Source: Imbricaverruca yamaguchii
Lineage: Eukaryota; Arthropoda; Thecostraca; Neoverrucidae
Assembly (NCBI GenBank): GCA_034440575.1
Contig: JAOTOL010001470.1
Location: 427,501-491,500, forward strand
Direction of reading: 5' to 3'
Length of the DNA stretch: 64,000 nucleotides
Of this stretch, positions 34,319-45,430 are shown piece by piece. The stretch's first letter is position 1. Every line of letters starts with the position of its first letter. Both the position numbers and the translations under genes were made by a program. Under the pieces are notes generated by a model. That model searched no databases. It saw only the letters and a program-made list of their open reading frames with translations, and had not been told where the DNA came from.

Positions 34319-34664
34319 CAAACTGATCATGAGTGCGCGGAGTAACTCGGGATCCCGGTGCCGACAGTTCATGGTACCCCCATTGAACTGGGAGGCGGCC
34401 ACATACACCGACATGATTCAATGGGACCATGTCGAGGTGATCGAACCGCCAGTTACCGCTCACATGTCGAACGACGAGATTATGTCAGCCGTCGACCAAC
34501 CTCTCTCGCTACCGGCATTCCCATGCCACGCACAAAGTATCGAGCGATGCGTTACGGCGTCCACGCGTGTGTTCGGCGAGGACAGGCGACACGGCATTAT
34601 CGTATCGCGCCAGGCCAGTTGTGCCTCGAGACCGAAACCCGCCAAGAAAAGTGACTTCGTGTAG

Positions 34665-34965
34665 CGGTAAATGTGAGAGAGATGGGGAGAGAGAGAGAGA
34701 GAGAGAGTGAGAGAGAGAGAGAGAGATATAGACAGTCAGGCGGAGACAGAGACAGAGAGATAGCCGTGTGCAATTCGTAGTCGTATGGTGGTCCAGGATC
34801 TTATTTAGATGAGTAGGTCTTAGGACTAACTGCGCTTAGTTCGTTCTGTTCGTGTGCCTATTTGTAGGCATAATAACCATCCGAATATGCCCTATCTTAG
34901 ATCCGCCCCCTCCCTGCCTTCAGTTGTCACAGAGAGGAACTAAAACGGGAAAAACGACCAATACA
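34665..34965. other. 3' non-coding region of the transposon with a GA tract
   Basis: Contains an imperfect (GA)n tract at about 34686-34727 and GACAGAGA words to 34763. The rest is unremarkable. Confidence 0.6.
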
Positions 34966-35338
34966 CACAGTTTACACTTCCACCGATAGAGGGCAATGAT
35001 GTCGCTGCGGTCGGTACACCTTACGAGACTCTGCGTAATGACGGGCACAATTTTCAAGTCAGAGAAGTGAAAATTGGCATAGCGGTCAATAAAAGACTGT
35101 AGAATGCAATGAAACAACTCTTTATTTTCTATCTAATTATTCGAATTATTGAAATAGTGATTTATCCCGCAAGTTCGTTAGAAAACGTCATGTCGGTCTC
35201 CGAAAGCCCTGAGGCGCGGCGGCTTCCCGGCCTCAGATTGCTCTAAAACTTTGTAGATCGTCTTTTTAGAACCAAACGCAAGTTTTAAGACTTTATCCCC
35301 CAGCGTTTTTACAAAAACGCATAAAATCACTCCACCCT
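34966..35338 (-). repeat. Right terminal inverted repeat
   Basis: Inverted partner of 31045-31405. The outer 15 bp are identical. A divergent insert lies around 35301-35322. Confidence 0.88.
35088..35093 (+). promoter_or_regulatory. Candidate polyadenylation signal AATAAA
   Basis: Lies about 424 bp after the last stop codon, inside the right terminal repeat. This is a plausible end for the transposase transcript, but AATAAA is common by chance. Confidence 0.35.
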
Positions 35339-35348
35339 ACTGTACAAT
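35339..35348. repeat. Target-site duplication, right copy
   Basis: ACTGTACAAT, identical to 31035-31044. Confidence 0.8.
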
Positions 35349-35600
35349 CTGTACAACTACACACTGTACCATCTGTACAACTACACACTGTACCAGCTGT
35401 ACAACTACACACTGTACCATCTGTACAACTACACACTGTACCAACTGTACAACTACACACTGTACCAGCTGCACAACTGCACACTGTACCAGCTGTACGA
35501 CTGCACACTGTACCATCTGTTCAACTACACACTGTACCAGCTGTACAACTGCACACTGTACCAGCTGCATGACTGCACACTGTACCAACCGTACTAACTA
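35339..35600. repeat. Minisatellite, 24-bp unit, right part (about 11 copies)
   Basis: Continuation of the array at 30596-31044 after the transposon, with the same unit and orientation. It then passes into a related 22-bp array. Confidence 0.92.
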
Positions 35601-37745
35601 TGCAACTGCACATTGCACCAGCTGTACAACTGCACTGTACCACCTGTACGGCTGCACTGTACCACCTGTACGACTCCACTGCACCAGCTGTACGACTGCA
35701 CACTGTACCATCTGTACAACTACACAATGTACCAGCTGTACAATTGCAATGTACCACCTGCACGGCTGCACTGTACCAGCTGCACGGCTGCACTGTACCA
35801 CCTGTACGGCTGCACTGTACCAGCTGCACGGCTGCACTGCACCACCTGTACGGCTGCACTGTACCACCTGTACGGCTGCACTGTACCAGCTGTACGACTG
35901 CACTGTACCACCTGTAAGGCTGCACTGTACCACCTGTACGGCTGCACTGTACCACCTGTACGGCTGCACTGTACCACCTGCACGGCTGCACTGTACCACC
36001 TGCACGGCTGCACTGTACCACCTGCACTGTACCACCTGTACGGCTGCACTGTACCACCTGTACGGCTGCACTGTACCAGCTGTACGGCTGCACTGTACCA
36101 CTGTACGGCTGCACTGTACCACCTGCACGGCTGCACTGTACCACCTGCACGGCTGCACTGTACCACACTCACGTACCTGCACTCACTGTACACTGTACAC
36201 TGCACTGTACCACCTGTACGGCTGCACTGTACCACCTGTACGGCTGCACTGTACCACCTGTACGGCTGCACTGTACCACCTGTACGGCTGCACTGTACCA
36301 CCTGCACGGCTGCACTGTACCACCTGTACGGCTGCACTGTACCACCTGCACGGCTGCACTGTACCACCTGTACGGCTGCACTGTACCACCTGTACGGCTG
36401 CACTGTACCACCTGTACGACTGCACTGTACCACCTGTACGGCTGCACTGTACCACCTGTACGGCTGCACTGTACCACCTGTACGGCTGCACTGTACCACC
36501 TGCACGGCTGCACTGTACCACCTGCACGGCTGCACTGTACCACCTGTACGGCTGCACTGTACCACCTGCACGGCTGCACTGTACCACCTGCACGGCTGCA
36601 CTGTACCACCTGTACGGCTGCACTGTACCACCTGTACGGCTGCACTGTACCACCTGTACGGCTGCACTGTACCACCCTGTACGGCTGCACTGTACCACCT
36701 GCACGGCTGCACTGTACCACCTGTACGGCTGCACTGTACCACCTGCACGGCTGCACTGCACCACCTGCACGGCTGCACTGTACCACCTGTACGGCTGCAC
36801 TGTACCACCTGCACGGCTGCACTGTACCACCTGTACGGCTGCACTGTACCACCTGTACGGCTGCACTGTACCACCTGCACGGCTGCACTGTACCACCTGT
36901 ACGGCTGCACTGTACCACCTGCACGCTATCACCTGTACGGCTGCACTGTACCACCTGTACGGCTGCACTGTACCACCTGTACGGCTGCACTGTACCACCT
37001 GCACGGCTGCACTGTACCACCTGCACGGCTGCACTGTACCACCTGCACGGCTGCACTGTACCACCTGTACGGCTGCACTGTACCACCTGTACGGCTGCAC
37101 TGTACCACCTGCACGGCTGCACTGTACCACCTGTACGGCTGCACTGTACCACCTGTACGGCTGCACTGTACCACCTGCACGGCTGCACTGTACCACCTGT
37201 ACGGCTGCACTGTACCACCTGCACGGCTGCACTGTACCACCTGCACGGCTGCACTGTACCACCTGCACGGCTGCACTGTACCACCTGTACGGTCTGCACT
37301 GTACTGTACACCTGCACGGCTGCACTGTACCACCTGTACGACTGCACTGTACCACCTCTGCACTGTACCACCTGTACGGCTGCACTGTACCACCTGCACG
37401 GCTGCACTGTACCACCTGCACGGCTGCACTGTACCACCTGCACGGCTGCACTGTACCACCTGCACGGCTGCACTGTACCACCTGTACGGCTGCACTGTAC
37501 CACCTGCACGGCTGCTGCACTGTACCACCTGTACGACTGCACTGTACCACCTGCACGGCTGCACTGTACCACCTGTACGGCTGCACTGTACCACCTGTAC
37601 GGCTGCACTGTACCACCTGTACGGCTGCACTGTACCACCTGTACGGCTGCACTGTACCACCTGCACGGCTGCACTGCACCACCTGCACGGCTGCACTGTA
37701 CCACCTGTACGGCTGCACTGCACCACCTGCACGCTGCACTGTACC
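35601..37745. repeat. Minisatellite, 22-bp unit, about 97 copies
   Basis: The unit is CGGCTGCACTGTACCACCTG plus TA or CA. It shares CTGCACTGTACCA with the 24-bp unit and appears to derive from it by loss of an AC. The two-base TA/CA variant alternates irregularly. All frames are open with Cys/His/Thr-rich cycles, which are artefacts. Confidence 0.95.
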
Positions 37746-37797
37746 AGCTGTATGACCACTGCAGTCGATACGTCACGAAAGCCCAATGACTACGACC

Positions 37798-37843
37798 CAT
37801 TCAATTTCTAGGTCATATAGCGTCAACAACCTCTTACGCCGAA
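37798..37843 (-). mobile_element. Fragment of a SINE body
   Basis: CTAGGTCATATAGC and flanks resemble the body of the tRNA-derived SINE at 11228-11272 in the same orientation, about 75 percent identical over 45 bp. No tRNA-like head is visible next to it. Confidence 0.45.
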
Positions 37844-39084
37844 TAGTCATATAGTTATAAGGCTTAACAAGAGCCACATTGACCCACCTGGGTTAGGCCT
37901 ATCAAGGGAATATACTATAAGCCTAGATACAAAGATAATCAACACCCAGATCCTATTCACTCGACCTCGCGTAACACACGCCTGGATCGTGTGAACACGT
38001 AACAAAGCCACAAAGTCATGGTGTTCAGGATTAGTAATAGCCGCAGGGGCCTGCGTGAGCTAAGCTCATAAAGGAAATATACTGATAAGATAAGACAAAG
38101 GACTCCGACACACCCAAATCAATACGATATCTGAAGGTGCGCTGTGCGCAGGAGCCGGCCTCGTTAGCCGGAACCATTGCTACAGTAGCTGAGCACCGTG
38201 ACCGCCACACACGTCAGGACCGTTATCTGTACGTCCTCAGATCGCCGACAGAGATGGACAGGCGCCGTTTTTGCTCTCCAAGTCCTGTTTTGTATAACGA
38301 GCTGCTTCACGAGCTGAAGCGACTGCCAGTTCCCTTGTTCGGTTGCCGCCTTAGGCAACATTTGTGTGTGGAATTGGACTGACTGTTCTGATCGTACTTG
38401 CTGATTTCTCATCATACTTGCTGGCTTCTGATCGTGCCTGCTGACTCTTTCTGTGCCGCTGGTATGGACAATTGCTACATGCTTACATGTGCGACTGTGA
38501 CAACCCATATTTCCTGATAACCTTTGCTGTAAAAATCGACAATAGGTTGTAATAGCCACGAGTCTATTGTAGATGGCCGGAATATACGTCAGTGTCTATG
38601 TCTATCCCTGTTCCAAAGGAACTATCTAACTTATCTAGCATCCTTCACTTGATATGCAACACACTCTTCCACACCCACGCACCATAAACAATTTTCGAAC
38701 CCCATCCATACCTGCCCAAATAGGCCTGCACAGTGTAAACCTACTAGCATAAATATCAGCCATCCACACCAAGAACTCAAAAACAAGATTCTCCAACCTA
38801 AAAAGACACACAAAAGAGAACAATCCTCAAAGCTATCCCCTCTCACAGAAACTTCTCTTATTGACGTGGTGTGCCAACCGTTGTCTGGGTGGCCGCGCCA
38901 CTCTCGATAATTATAGAAGTCCGAAACCAATATAAGCTACATGCACACAACTTAGACCATCTAAACTCCGTAACTTAACCTAGGAGCTGCAAAAGAAACA
39001 CAAATTCCCTCTGCACTAACTGCCTGCGCCCAAGCTTTTCCTCGCCAGTATTCCCTTGTACCAGTGGGGATCGGTCACCCCCGT
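37844..39084. other. Unique sequence
   Basis: Two diverged copies of a segment containing GGAAATATACT and CACCCA words lie near 37910-37960 and 38065-38125. Degenerate repeats of GATCGTACTTGCTG lie near 38389-38445. No gene recognised. Confidence 0.35.
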
Positions 39085-39214
39085 CACCGACGACAGCAGA
39101 ATGGCGCGGACTGGTCGCGGTTGGACTCGGCAATCCCGCCGATTGTAAGATTCGAACCCACAACCGTGCGATTGAGAGTCCAACACCGTGCCGACCGAGC
39201 TACCGCGACTCGCA
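39085..39214 (-). mobile_element. tRNA-derived SINE
   Basis: On the minus strand GTAGCTCGGTCGGCACGG (A-box region) is followed by a T arm, GTTGTGGGTTCGAATCTTAC (39145-39164). The tRNA-like head continues into a GC-rich body. The anticodon arm is not convincing, so it is a SINE rather than a gene. It differs from the SINE at 11205-11375. Confidence 0.6.
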
Positions 39215-40004
39215 CCCGCCAGCACCACGTCGCCGTTCCCCGGATAGCGGCGGGGAAATACGTCACGGCGTCACACCGCTTCAGCTGGCCACGCTGGCCA
39301 CACTGCGCAGCGCAGCGTCACTGAGGCGTCCACATGCCAGCGGCCGACCGGTGTCGCTCACGTCGCCATGGACTGCCCACATCGCAGCACTGCTCACCAC
39401 TCGCCGGGCCAGAGTGAGCCGCGCTACCTCCGCGCCGCTGCTCCGCTCACCCCACCACCAGCGGCTGGACCTGCGGCCGATGGTGACGTCACACCACGTG
39501 ACGTCACATCAGTGATGTCGGCACACGGCTGCAGTGACGGTAGATTCGTCCCGTCTCGCGATTGCCACTCTCGTTGCGAAGACACGGCCGCTACCACGGC
39601 CGCTGTAGCGGATGCCGCGCCGACCTATCTTCGCACTGGTGATCCCCGGTGCTATTCATCCCACTATTAAGATAATGAATACCTGATCAATTGCATATCA
39701 ATAGTAACTTTAATACTATTTTTCTTCAATGTTCTTTCCATTTAGATGAGCGTTACTTTCGCATGGATAACTGATGGAGTCACCCGAAAGCGAGCAAAAT
39801 GTGGCCATTGATCAGACAATATTCACCCTCTAATATCACTTCATAGCAGGGCACGTCAGAGCACAAAATCTCGCCGTCCTCGCACGCGATTCCCTTCAAG
39901 AGGTGCTTGCGGCTGCCTGTCGTGCTGACCTCATCCATTCACTGGACAACGTGTCGTCACGCAACAATCGTTTCCGAGCCCAGTGCCTCCTCAATCGTCC
40001 CTGG
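39215..40004. other. Unique sequence
   Basis: A GC-rich left half with GTGACGTCAC palindromic words near 39484-39512; AT-rich after 39660. No gene recognised. Confidence 0.35.
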
Positions 40005-40840
40005 ACCAGCTGTCTCCTCAATCGTCCAGGACCAGCTGTCTCCTCAATCGTCCCTGGACCAGCTGTCTCCTCAATCGTCCCTGGACCAGCTGTCTCCTCA
40101 ATCGTCCCTGGACCAGCTGTCTCCTCAATCGTCCCTGGACCAGCTGTCTCCTCAATCGTCCCTGGACCAGCTGTCTCCTCAATCGTCCCTGGACCAGCTG
40201 TCTCCTCAATCGTCCCTGGACCAGCTGTCTCCTCAATCGTCCCTGGACCAGCTGTCTCCTCAATCGTCCCCGGACCAGCTGTCTCCTCAATCGTCCCTGG
40301 ACCAGCTGTCTCCTCAATCGTCCAGGACCAGCTGTCTCCTCAATCGTCCCTGGACCAGCTGTCTCCTCAATCGTCCCTGGACCAGCTGTCTCCTCAATCG
40401 TCCCTGGACCAGCTGTCTCCTCAATCGTCCCGGACCAGCTGTCTCCTCAATCGTCCCCGGACCAGCTGTCTCCTCAATCGTCCCCGGCCCTCGGACCAGC
40501 TGTCTCCTCAATCGTCCCTGGACCAGCTGTCTCCTCAATCGTCCAGGACCAGCTGCCTCCTCAATCGTCCCCGGACCAGCTGTCTCCTCAATCGTCCCGG
40601 ACCAGCTGTCTCCTCAATCGTCCCCGGACCAGCTGCCTCCTCAATCGTCCCCGGGCTCGGCGCATCCTTAATCGTATCCAGACCTGGCGTCTCTTCGATC
40701 GTCTCCGAGCTCGGAATCTCCTCAATCGTCTCTGGGTCCGGTGTCTTCTCGATCGTCTCAGAGCCCGGTATCTCCTCGATGGTCCCCGGGCCTGGCTCTG
40801 GCCGGCGAATATAGCTTTGCGCCTCCTCGATCGTCCCCAA
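40005..40840. repeat. Minisatellite, 27-bp unit, about 25 copies plus decayed copies
   Basis: The unit is CCTCAATCGTCCCTGGACCA plus GCTGTCT, homogeneous to about 40660 and progressively diverged to about 40840, as expected at the edge of an array. Nine codons per unit, so several frames are open (PGPAVSSIV, SLDQLSPQS). Confidence 0.94.
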
Positions 40841-41588
40841 GCCAGGCGTACCGGAGTCCGACCACATCGCCATCGCAGCACGGCCCCGGGCACACGAGAG
40901 GACTCGCTTCCCAGCATCCACATCCATCCAGCAGTGGCACAATGGGATGACAATGCTCTAGCCACTCCGCCAAACTGCTCGGCCAATAACCGTTCAGTCT
41001 AGCGCTCCCATACACTCCGAGACCCACTGGAGACAAGAGAATATTGTTAGCTTATTCGGACGCCATGGCGCGTCGGCTTCCATGGTCACATAGCAGCCAT
41101 CAAGAGCCCATTGTCCGGAATTGGATTTGCGATACCGCGAATAAGCTGGTGACTCGCTTACTACCCATGGCGCGTGCACGCCGAGTGCTGACGCGTCTGG
41201 CATCCAGCCAACAACGTGCTGGAAGCCGTCGTCGACCGTGGTTAGTAACTATAGGGACTCGGCACCACGACCTGGCCCCACACATCAACCCTGAAGTCAT
41301 CCCTCTCTGGCTGCTGCCACCGGCCTAGTTGGCCGGCAGTAGCACGGAAACCAGGCTACACCAGGCTATAACAGGCTATACCACACACCGTCAAACAGCA
41401 TTAGTCGGTGTGAGGTAGCACCAGGCTACACCAGTCAGCACCAAGAAGCAGAGCAAGACGGAACCAGCAGACTTTGCCAACCTGCTCCCGGATGGCCAAT
41501 TCCCGGTTATCACCAAATCGATGGCATCTGCCACGTGAGTACGATACGCATGAGAGCAGTGTAAACATGTTGGGGAAGGCCGTGCCAT
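40841..41588. other. Unique sequence
   Basis: Nothing recognised apart from a short ACCAGGCTATAACAGG duplication near 41350-41425. Confidence 0.35.
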
Positions 41589-41589
41589 A

Positions 41590-41820
41590 CGACACAACAC
41601 GGCCATGGGACCACACATTGTCGGTCCTCGGACACGACACAACACGGCCAGAGGACCACACACTGTCGGTCCTCGGACTCGACACAATACGGTCAGAAGA
41701 CCACACATTGTCGGTCTTCGGACTCGACACAATACGGTCAGAAGACCACACACTGTCGGTCCTCGGACTCGACACAACACGGCCAGAGGACCACACACTG
41801 TCGGTCCTCGGACATGCACG
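41590..41820. repeat. Minisatellite, 45-bp unit, about 5 copies
   Basis: Units contain GGACCACACACTGTCGGTCC and TCGGACTCGACACAACACGG. Fifteen codons long. Confidence 0.9.
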
Positions 41821-42764
41821 GTCCACTGTCCGCCTGCCACGTTTTCCACATGCCATGCTCGTGCATCTGCTTGTGCCGGGTATATTCGCCGCCGCCGGGC
41901 GCTCGCTCAACTCGACGCTGACGCAAACCGACGAAAAACTTCCGTGTAAAATGACTAATAGAGTGAACCGAATTGACGAATCTAACTTTTATCCGCGTGG
42001 TTATGCCGCGCTCTGTCGTGCGGGCACTGGCAGAGCACGCCAGTGTCGGCCGCAGAGTGACAGTGAATGATGGACTCGACATCGGCTGCCGACGGAGGGG
42101 CACTCGTCACGCCCGAGTGTGACGATAGGACCGACCAGCGTCACAGCGCAGCGCCGGCGGCGCCCGACGCGTGGCGTCACGAACGCCAGTGACGCGGATC
42201 ACTGCCAACAACCGCGCGCCGCGCACTGGCTGTTGGCTTCACGACCAGGCGACTGGATTGGGTCACAGGACGTTGCCAATCGCTCACACCGAGTGTTCGC
42301 GAGCGAAGAGCAGCGACAGGTGAGACCCGAACCCACAACTTTTCTTTTGGGGCACGGGAACTCTACCCACAGACTACTCGCTCCTACGTACGGTGCACGG
42401 TGTGCCGTCGATGCTACCAATGAAATTGCCGACGCCACAACACTGCTTCGACATCACCACGACGCGACACTGGTGCATGCTCTGCTGCTCGCGACATTAA
42501 TACCAAAGGCAGTGCTGCTTCGGCCGTTACTTTACGTGGCATTGTTTTTGTTGACTTTGCTGACTTAGAAATTACTTCTGCGCAGCATCATTCGGCGTGC
42601 TATTTCTGTTGCAGATCTCACCGAGGACAATACTTCACAGACATTATTGTCACAGACTGTACTGGCTCAGACGCTAATGTTGCGCGACATTACCGCCACA
42701 GACTTCACTAATCAAGAAGTTACGATTTCGCGACATTACGTTCGCATATTTTGTTGGTCCAGAC
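41821..42764. other. Unique sequence with one tRNA-like SINE head
   Basis: No protein gene recognised. From 42620 onward ACATTA-rich degenerate repeats precede the 46-bp array. Confidence 0.4.
42318..42392 (-). mobile_element. Possible tRNA-derived SINE head
   Basis: The minus strand reads AGTCTGTGGGTAGAG (A-box-like), then GTTGTGGGTTCGGGTCTCAC, a good T arm with B-box. The spacing between them is tRNA-like. Confidence 0.5.
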
Positions 42765-43015
42765 GTTATTACGCGGCATTATCGCCACATGTCTTACTGG
42801 TCCCGGGGTTACTGACACGCGACATTACTGCCACATGTCTTACTGGTCCCGGGGTTACTGACACGCGACATTACTGCCACATGTCTTACTGGTCCCGGGG
42901 TTACTGACACGCGACATTACTGCCACATGTCTTATTGGTCCCGGGGTTACTGACACGCGACATTACTGCCACATGTCTTACTGGTCCCGGGGTTACTGAC
43001 ACGCGACATTACTGC
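42765..43015. repeat. Minisatellite, 46-bp unit, about 5 copies
   Basis: Units include TTACTGCCACATGTCTTACT and GGTCCCGGGGTTACTGACAC. Nearly identical copies. Confidence 0.9.
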
Positions 43016-43377
43016 CACAGATGTGACCGATCCCGATTACATTTCTCCGTGATATTAAAGGAAGTGAATCTTTCAGAGTTCCAGGCTGCCCTGCTCATGC
43101 ACTACCTTTCAGTCTTGACAACGTTGCTGCAAGAGACTTGGCTGCTCCCGGCAATGCTGGCGCAGGACACCCTTGTCACGTGTGCAGGACACTACTGTCA
43201 TGTTGGCAGTGGCATTGCTGGTACAGGACACCGCTGTCACGTGTGCAGGACACTACTGTTATGTTGACCCCTCCCACTACCAACCGCTTTGAAAACTCGA
43301 AACCCCACAATTTATGGCGGAGTCTGACCCAGGACTTCATGAAATGAGGATTCATGAAGTTGGTGTTTCTTACACCA
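43016..43377. other. Unique sequence
   Basis: A pair of diverged GTCACGTGTGCAGGACACTA repeats lies near 43175-43255. No gene. Confidence 0.4.
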
Positions 43378-45430
43378 TGCTGCCCCCGTTCCACTGTCCA
43401 CAGCCCGTCATGCTGCCCCCGTTCCACTGTCCACAGCCGGTCATGCTGCCCCCGTTCCACTGTCCACAGCCCGTCATGCTGCACCCGTTCCACTGTCCAC
43501 AGCCCGTTATGCTGCACCCGTCCACTGTACACAGCCCGCCGTGCTGCACCCGTTCCACTGTCCACAGCCCGTCATGCTGCACCCGTCTACTGTCCACAGC
43601 CCGCCGTGCTGCACCCGTTCCACTGTACACAGCCCGTCATGCTGCACCCGTTCCACTGTACACAGCCCGCCGTGCTGCACCCGTTCCACTGTCCACAGCC
43701 CGCCGTGCTGCACCCGTTCCACTGTACACAGCCCGCCGTGCTGCACCCGTTCCACTGTCCACACCCCGCCGTGCTGCACCCGTCTACTGTCCACAGCATG
43801 CCGTGCTGCACCCGTTCCACTGTCCACAGCCCGCCGTGCTGCACCCGTTCCACTGTACACAGCCCGCCGTGCTGCACCCGTTCCACTGTCCACAGCCCGC
43901 CGTGCTGCACCCGTTCCACTGTCCACACCCCGCCGTGCTGCACCCGTCTACTGTCCACAGCATGCCGTGCTGCACCCGTTCCACTGTCCACAGCCCGCCG
44001 TGCTGCACCCGTTCTACTGTCCACACCCCGCCGTGCTGCACCCGTTCCACTGTCCACAGCCCGCCGTGCTGCACCCGTTCCACTGTCCACACCCCGCCGT
44101 GCTGCACCCGTCTACTGTCCACAGCATGCCGTGCTGCACCCGTTCCACTGTCCACAGCCCGCCGTGCTGCACCCGTCTACTATCCACAGCCCGCCGTGCT
44201 GCACCCGTCTACTGTCCACAGCCCGCCGTGCTGCACCCGTCTACTGTCCACAGCCCGCCGTGCTGCACCCGTTCTACTGTCCACAGCATGCCGTGCTGCA
44301 CCCGTTCCACTGTACACAGCCCGCCGTGCTGCACCCGTTCCACTGTCCACAGCCCGCCGTGCTGCACCCGTTCCACTGTCCACACCCCGCCGTGCTGCAC
44401 CCGTCTACTGTCCACAGCATGCCGTGCTGCACCCGTTCCACTGTCCACAGCCCGCCGTGCTGCACCCGTCTACTATCCACAGCCCGCCGTGCTGCACCCG
44501 TCTACTGTCCACAGCCCGCCGTGCTGCACCCGTCTACTGTCACACCCGCCGTGCTGCACCCGTCCACTGTCCACAGCCCGCCGTGCTGCACCCGTTCCAC
44601 TGTCCACAGCCCGCCGTGCTGCACCCGTCTACTGTCCACAGCCCGCCGTGCTGCACCCGTCTACTGTCCACAGCCCGCCGTGCTGCACCCGTTCCACTGT
44701 CCACAGCCCGCCGTGCTGCACCCGTTCCACTGTCCACAGCCCGTCATGCTGCACCCGTCTACTGTCCACAGCCCGCCGTGCTGCACCCGTTCCACTTTAC
44801 ACAGACCGTCATGCTGCACCCGTTCCACTGTACACAGCCCGCCGTGCTGCACCCGTTCCACTGTACACAGCCCGTCATGCTGCACCCGTTCCACTGTCCA
44901 CAGCCCGCCGTGCTGCACCCGTCCACTGTACACAGCCCGCCGTGCTGCACCCGTTCCACTGTCCACAGCCCGCCGTGCTGCACCCGTTCCACTGTACACA
45001 GCCCGCCGTGCTGCACCCGTCTACTGTCCACAGCCCGCCGTGCTGCACCCGTTCCACTGTCCACAGCCCGCCGTGCTGCACCCGTCTACTGTCCACAGCC
45101 CGCCGTGCTGCACCCGTCTACTGTCCACAGCCCGCCGTGCTGCACCCGTTCCACTGTCCACAGCCCGCCGTGCTGCACCCGTCTACTGTCCACAGTCCGC
45201 CGTGCTGCACCCGTCTACTGTCCACAGCCCGCCGTGCTGCACCCGTTCCACTGTCCACAGCCCGCCGTGCTGCACCCGTTCCACTGTCCACAGCCCGCCG
45301 TGCTGCACCCGTCTACTGTCCACAGCCCGCCGTGCTGCACCCGTTCCACTGTCCACAGCCCGCCGTGCTGCACCCGTTCCACTGTCCACAGCCCGCCGTG
45401 CTGCACCCGTCTACTGTCCACAGTCCGCTA
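43378..45430. repeat. Minisatellite, 32/33-bp unit, about 63 copies, with higher-order structure
   Basis: Two unit types alternate: CGTTCCACTGTCCACAGCCC (33 bp) and CGTCTACTGTCCACAGCCCG (32 bp), each ending GCCGTGCTGCACC. A marker variant with CAGCATGCCG recurs at 43797, 43961, 44125 and 44287, spaced about 164 bp apart (five units), then at 44419. Open frames on both strands (Cys/His/Pro-rich) are artefacts. Confidence 0.95.

Larger units (their letters stand above)
32226..34664 (+). pseudogene. Two-exon transposase-like gene with an in-frame TAG
   Basis: Probably the transposase of the surrounding element. HPCELPKNQMP (from 32226) looks like the family's N-terminal motif. The frame changes at a palindrome (32288-32307), then stays open from 32308 to the intron. 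A Cys cluster, CACSCHSRNACSCP (32542-32583), precedes KVPYREWNFLQDQR. Then come LVDGTAVNTG (33340-33371) and LGRSVQWLICLLHGN. Exon 2 (33728 on) continues HVFVELD and includes GPLNHARWLTLG, QVYAPVWFDIKA and SVQRNAWFAHP. A TAG at 34254-34256 follows where I recall Glu in relatives. The same frame then gives NLIAAMVVDADRSIRER and PCHAQSIERCVT, ending at 34664. I recognise these motifs from an uncharacterised invertebrate family; its catalytic residues are not established. Total about 700 codons. The start is unresolved. It may be inactive, read through, or carry a sequencing error. Confidence 0.72.
31045..35338 (+). mobile_element. 4294-bp DNA transposon with ~360-bp terminal inverted repeats and 10-bp TSD
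   Basis: The element begins AGGGTGGAGTGATTT and ends with its exact complement. Inverted similarity continues for about 361 bp on the left and 373 bp on the right, with moderate divergence. A 10-bp duplication flanks it. The interior holds one plus-strand gene of a transposase-like family (about 32226-34664) with an intron, and an AATAAA inside the right repeat. Long inverted repeats and a 9-10-bp duplication are typical of Mutator-like elements; hAT and P elements normally make 8 bp. I do not recognise the protein as a standard MULE transposase, so the superfamily is open. The in-frame TAG makes this copy possibly defective. Confidence 0.85.

Noticed and set aside
31045..35338. A 2-bp TA target duplication (mariner-type) instead of 10 bp
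   Set aside because: TA also fits at the very edge, but the identical ACTGTACAAT on both sides and the intact target in the array fit a 10-bp duplication better. Mariner elements do not carry this protein.
35569..37811. Frames of over 700 codons on plus and over 500 on minus, Cys/His-rich, resembling metal-binding repeats
   Set aside because: They are readings of the 22/24-bp minisatellite in every frame and strand; the apparent Cys/His spacing only reflects the unit length.
39137..39214. A true tRNA gene on the minus strand
   Set aside because: No canonical anticodon stem and no matching acceptor stem; read as a SINE.
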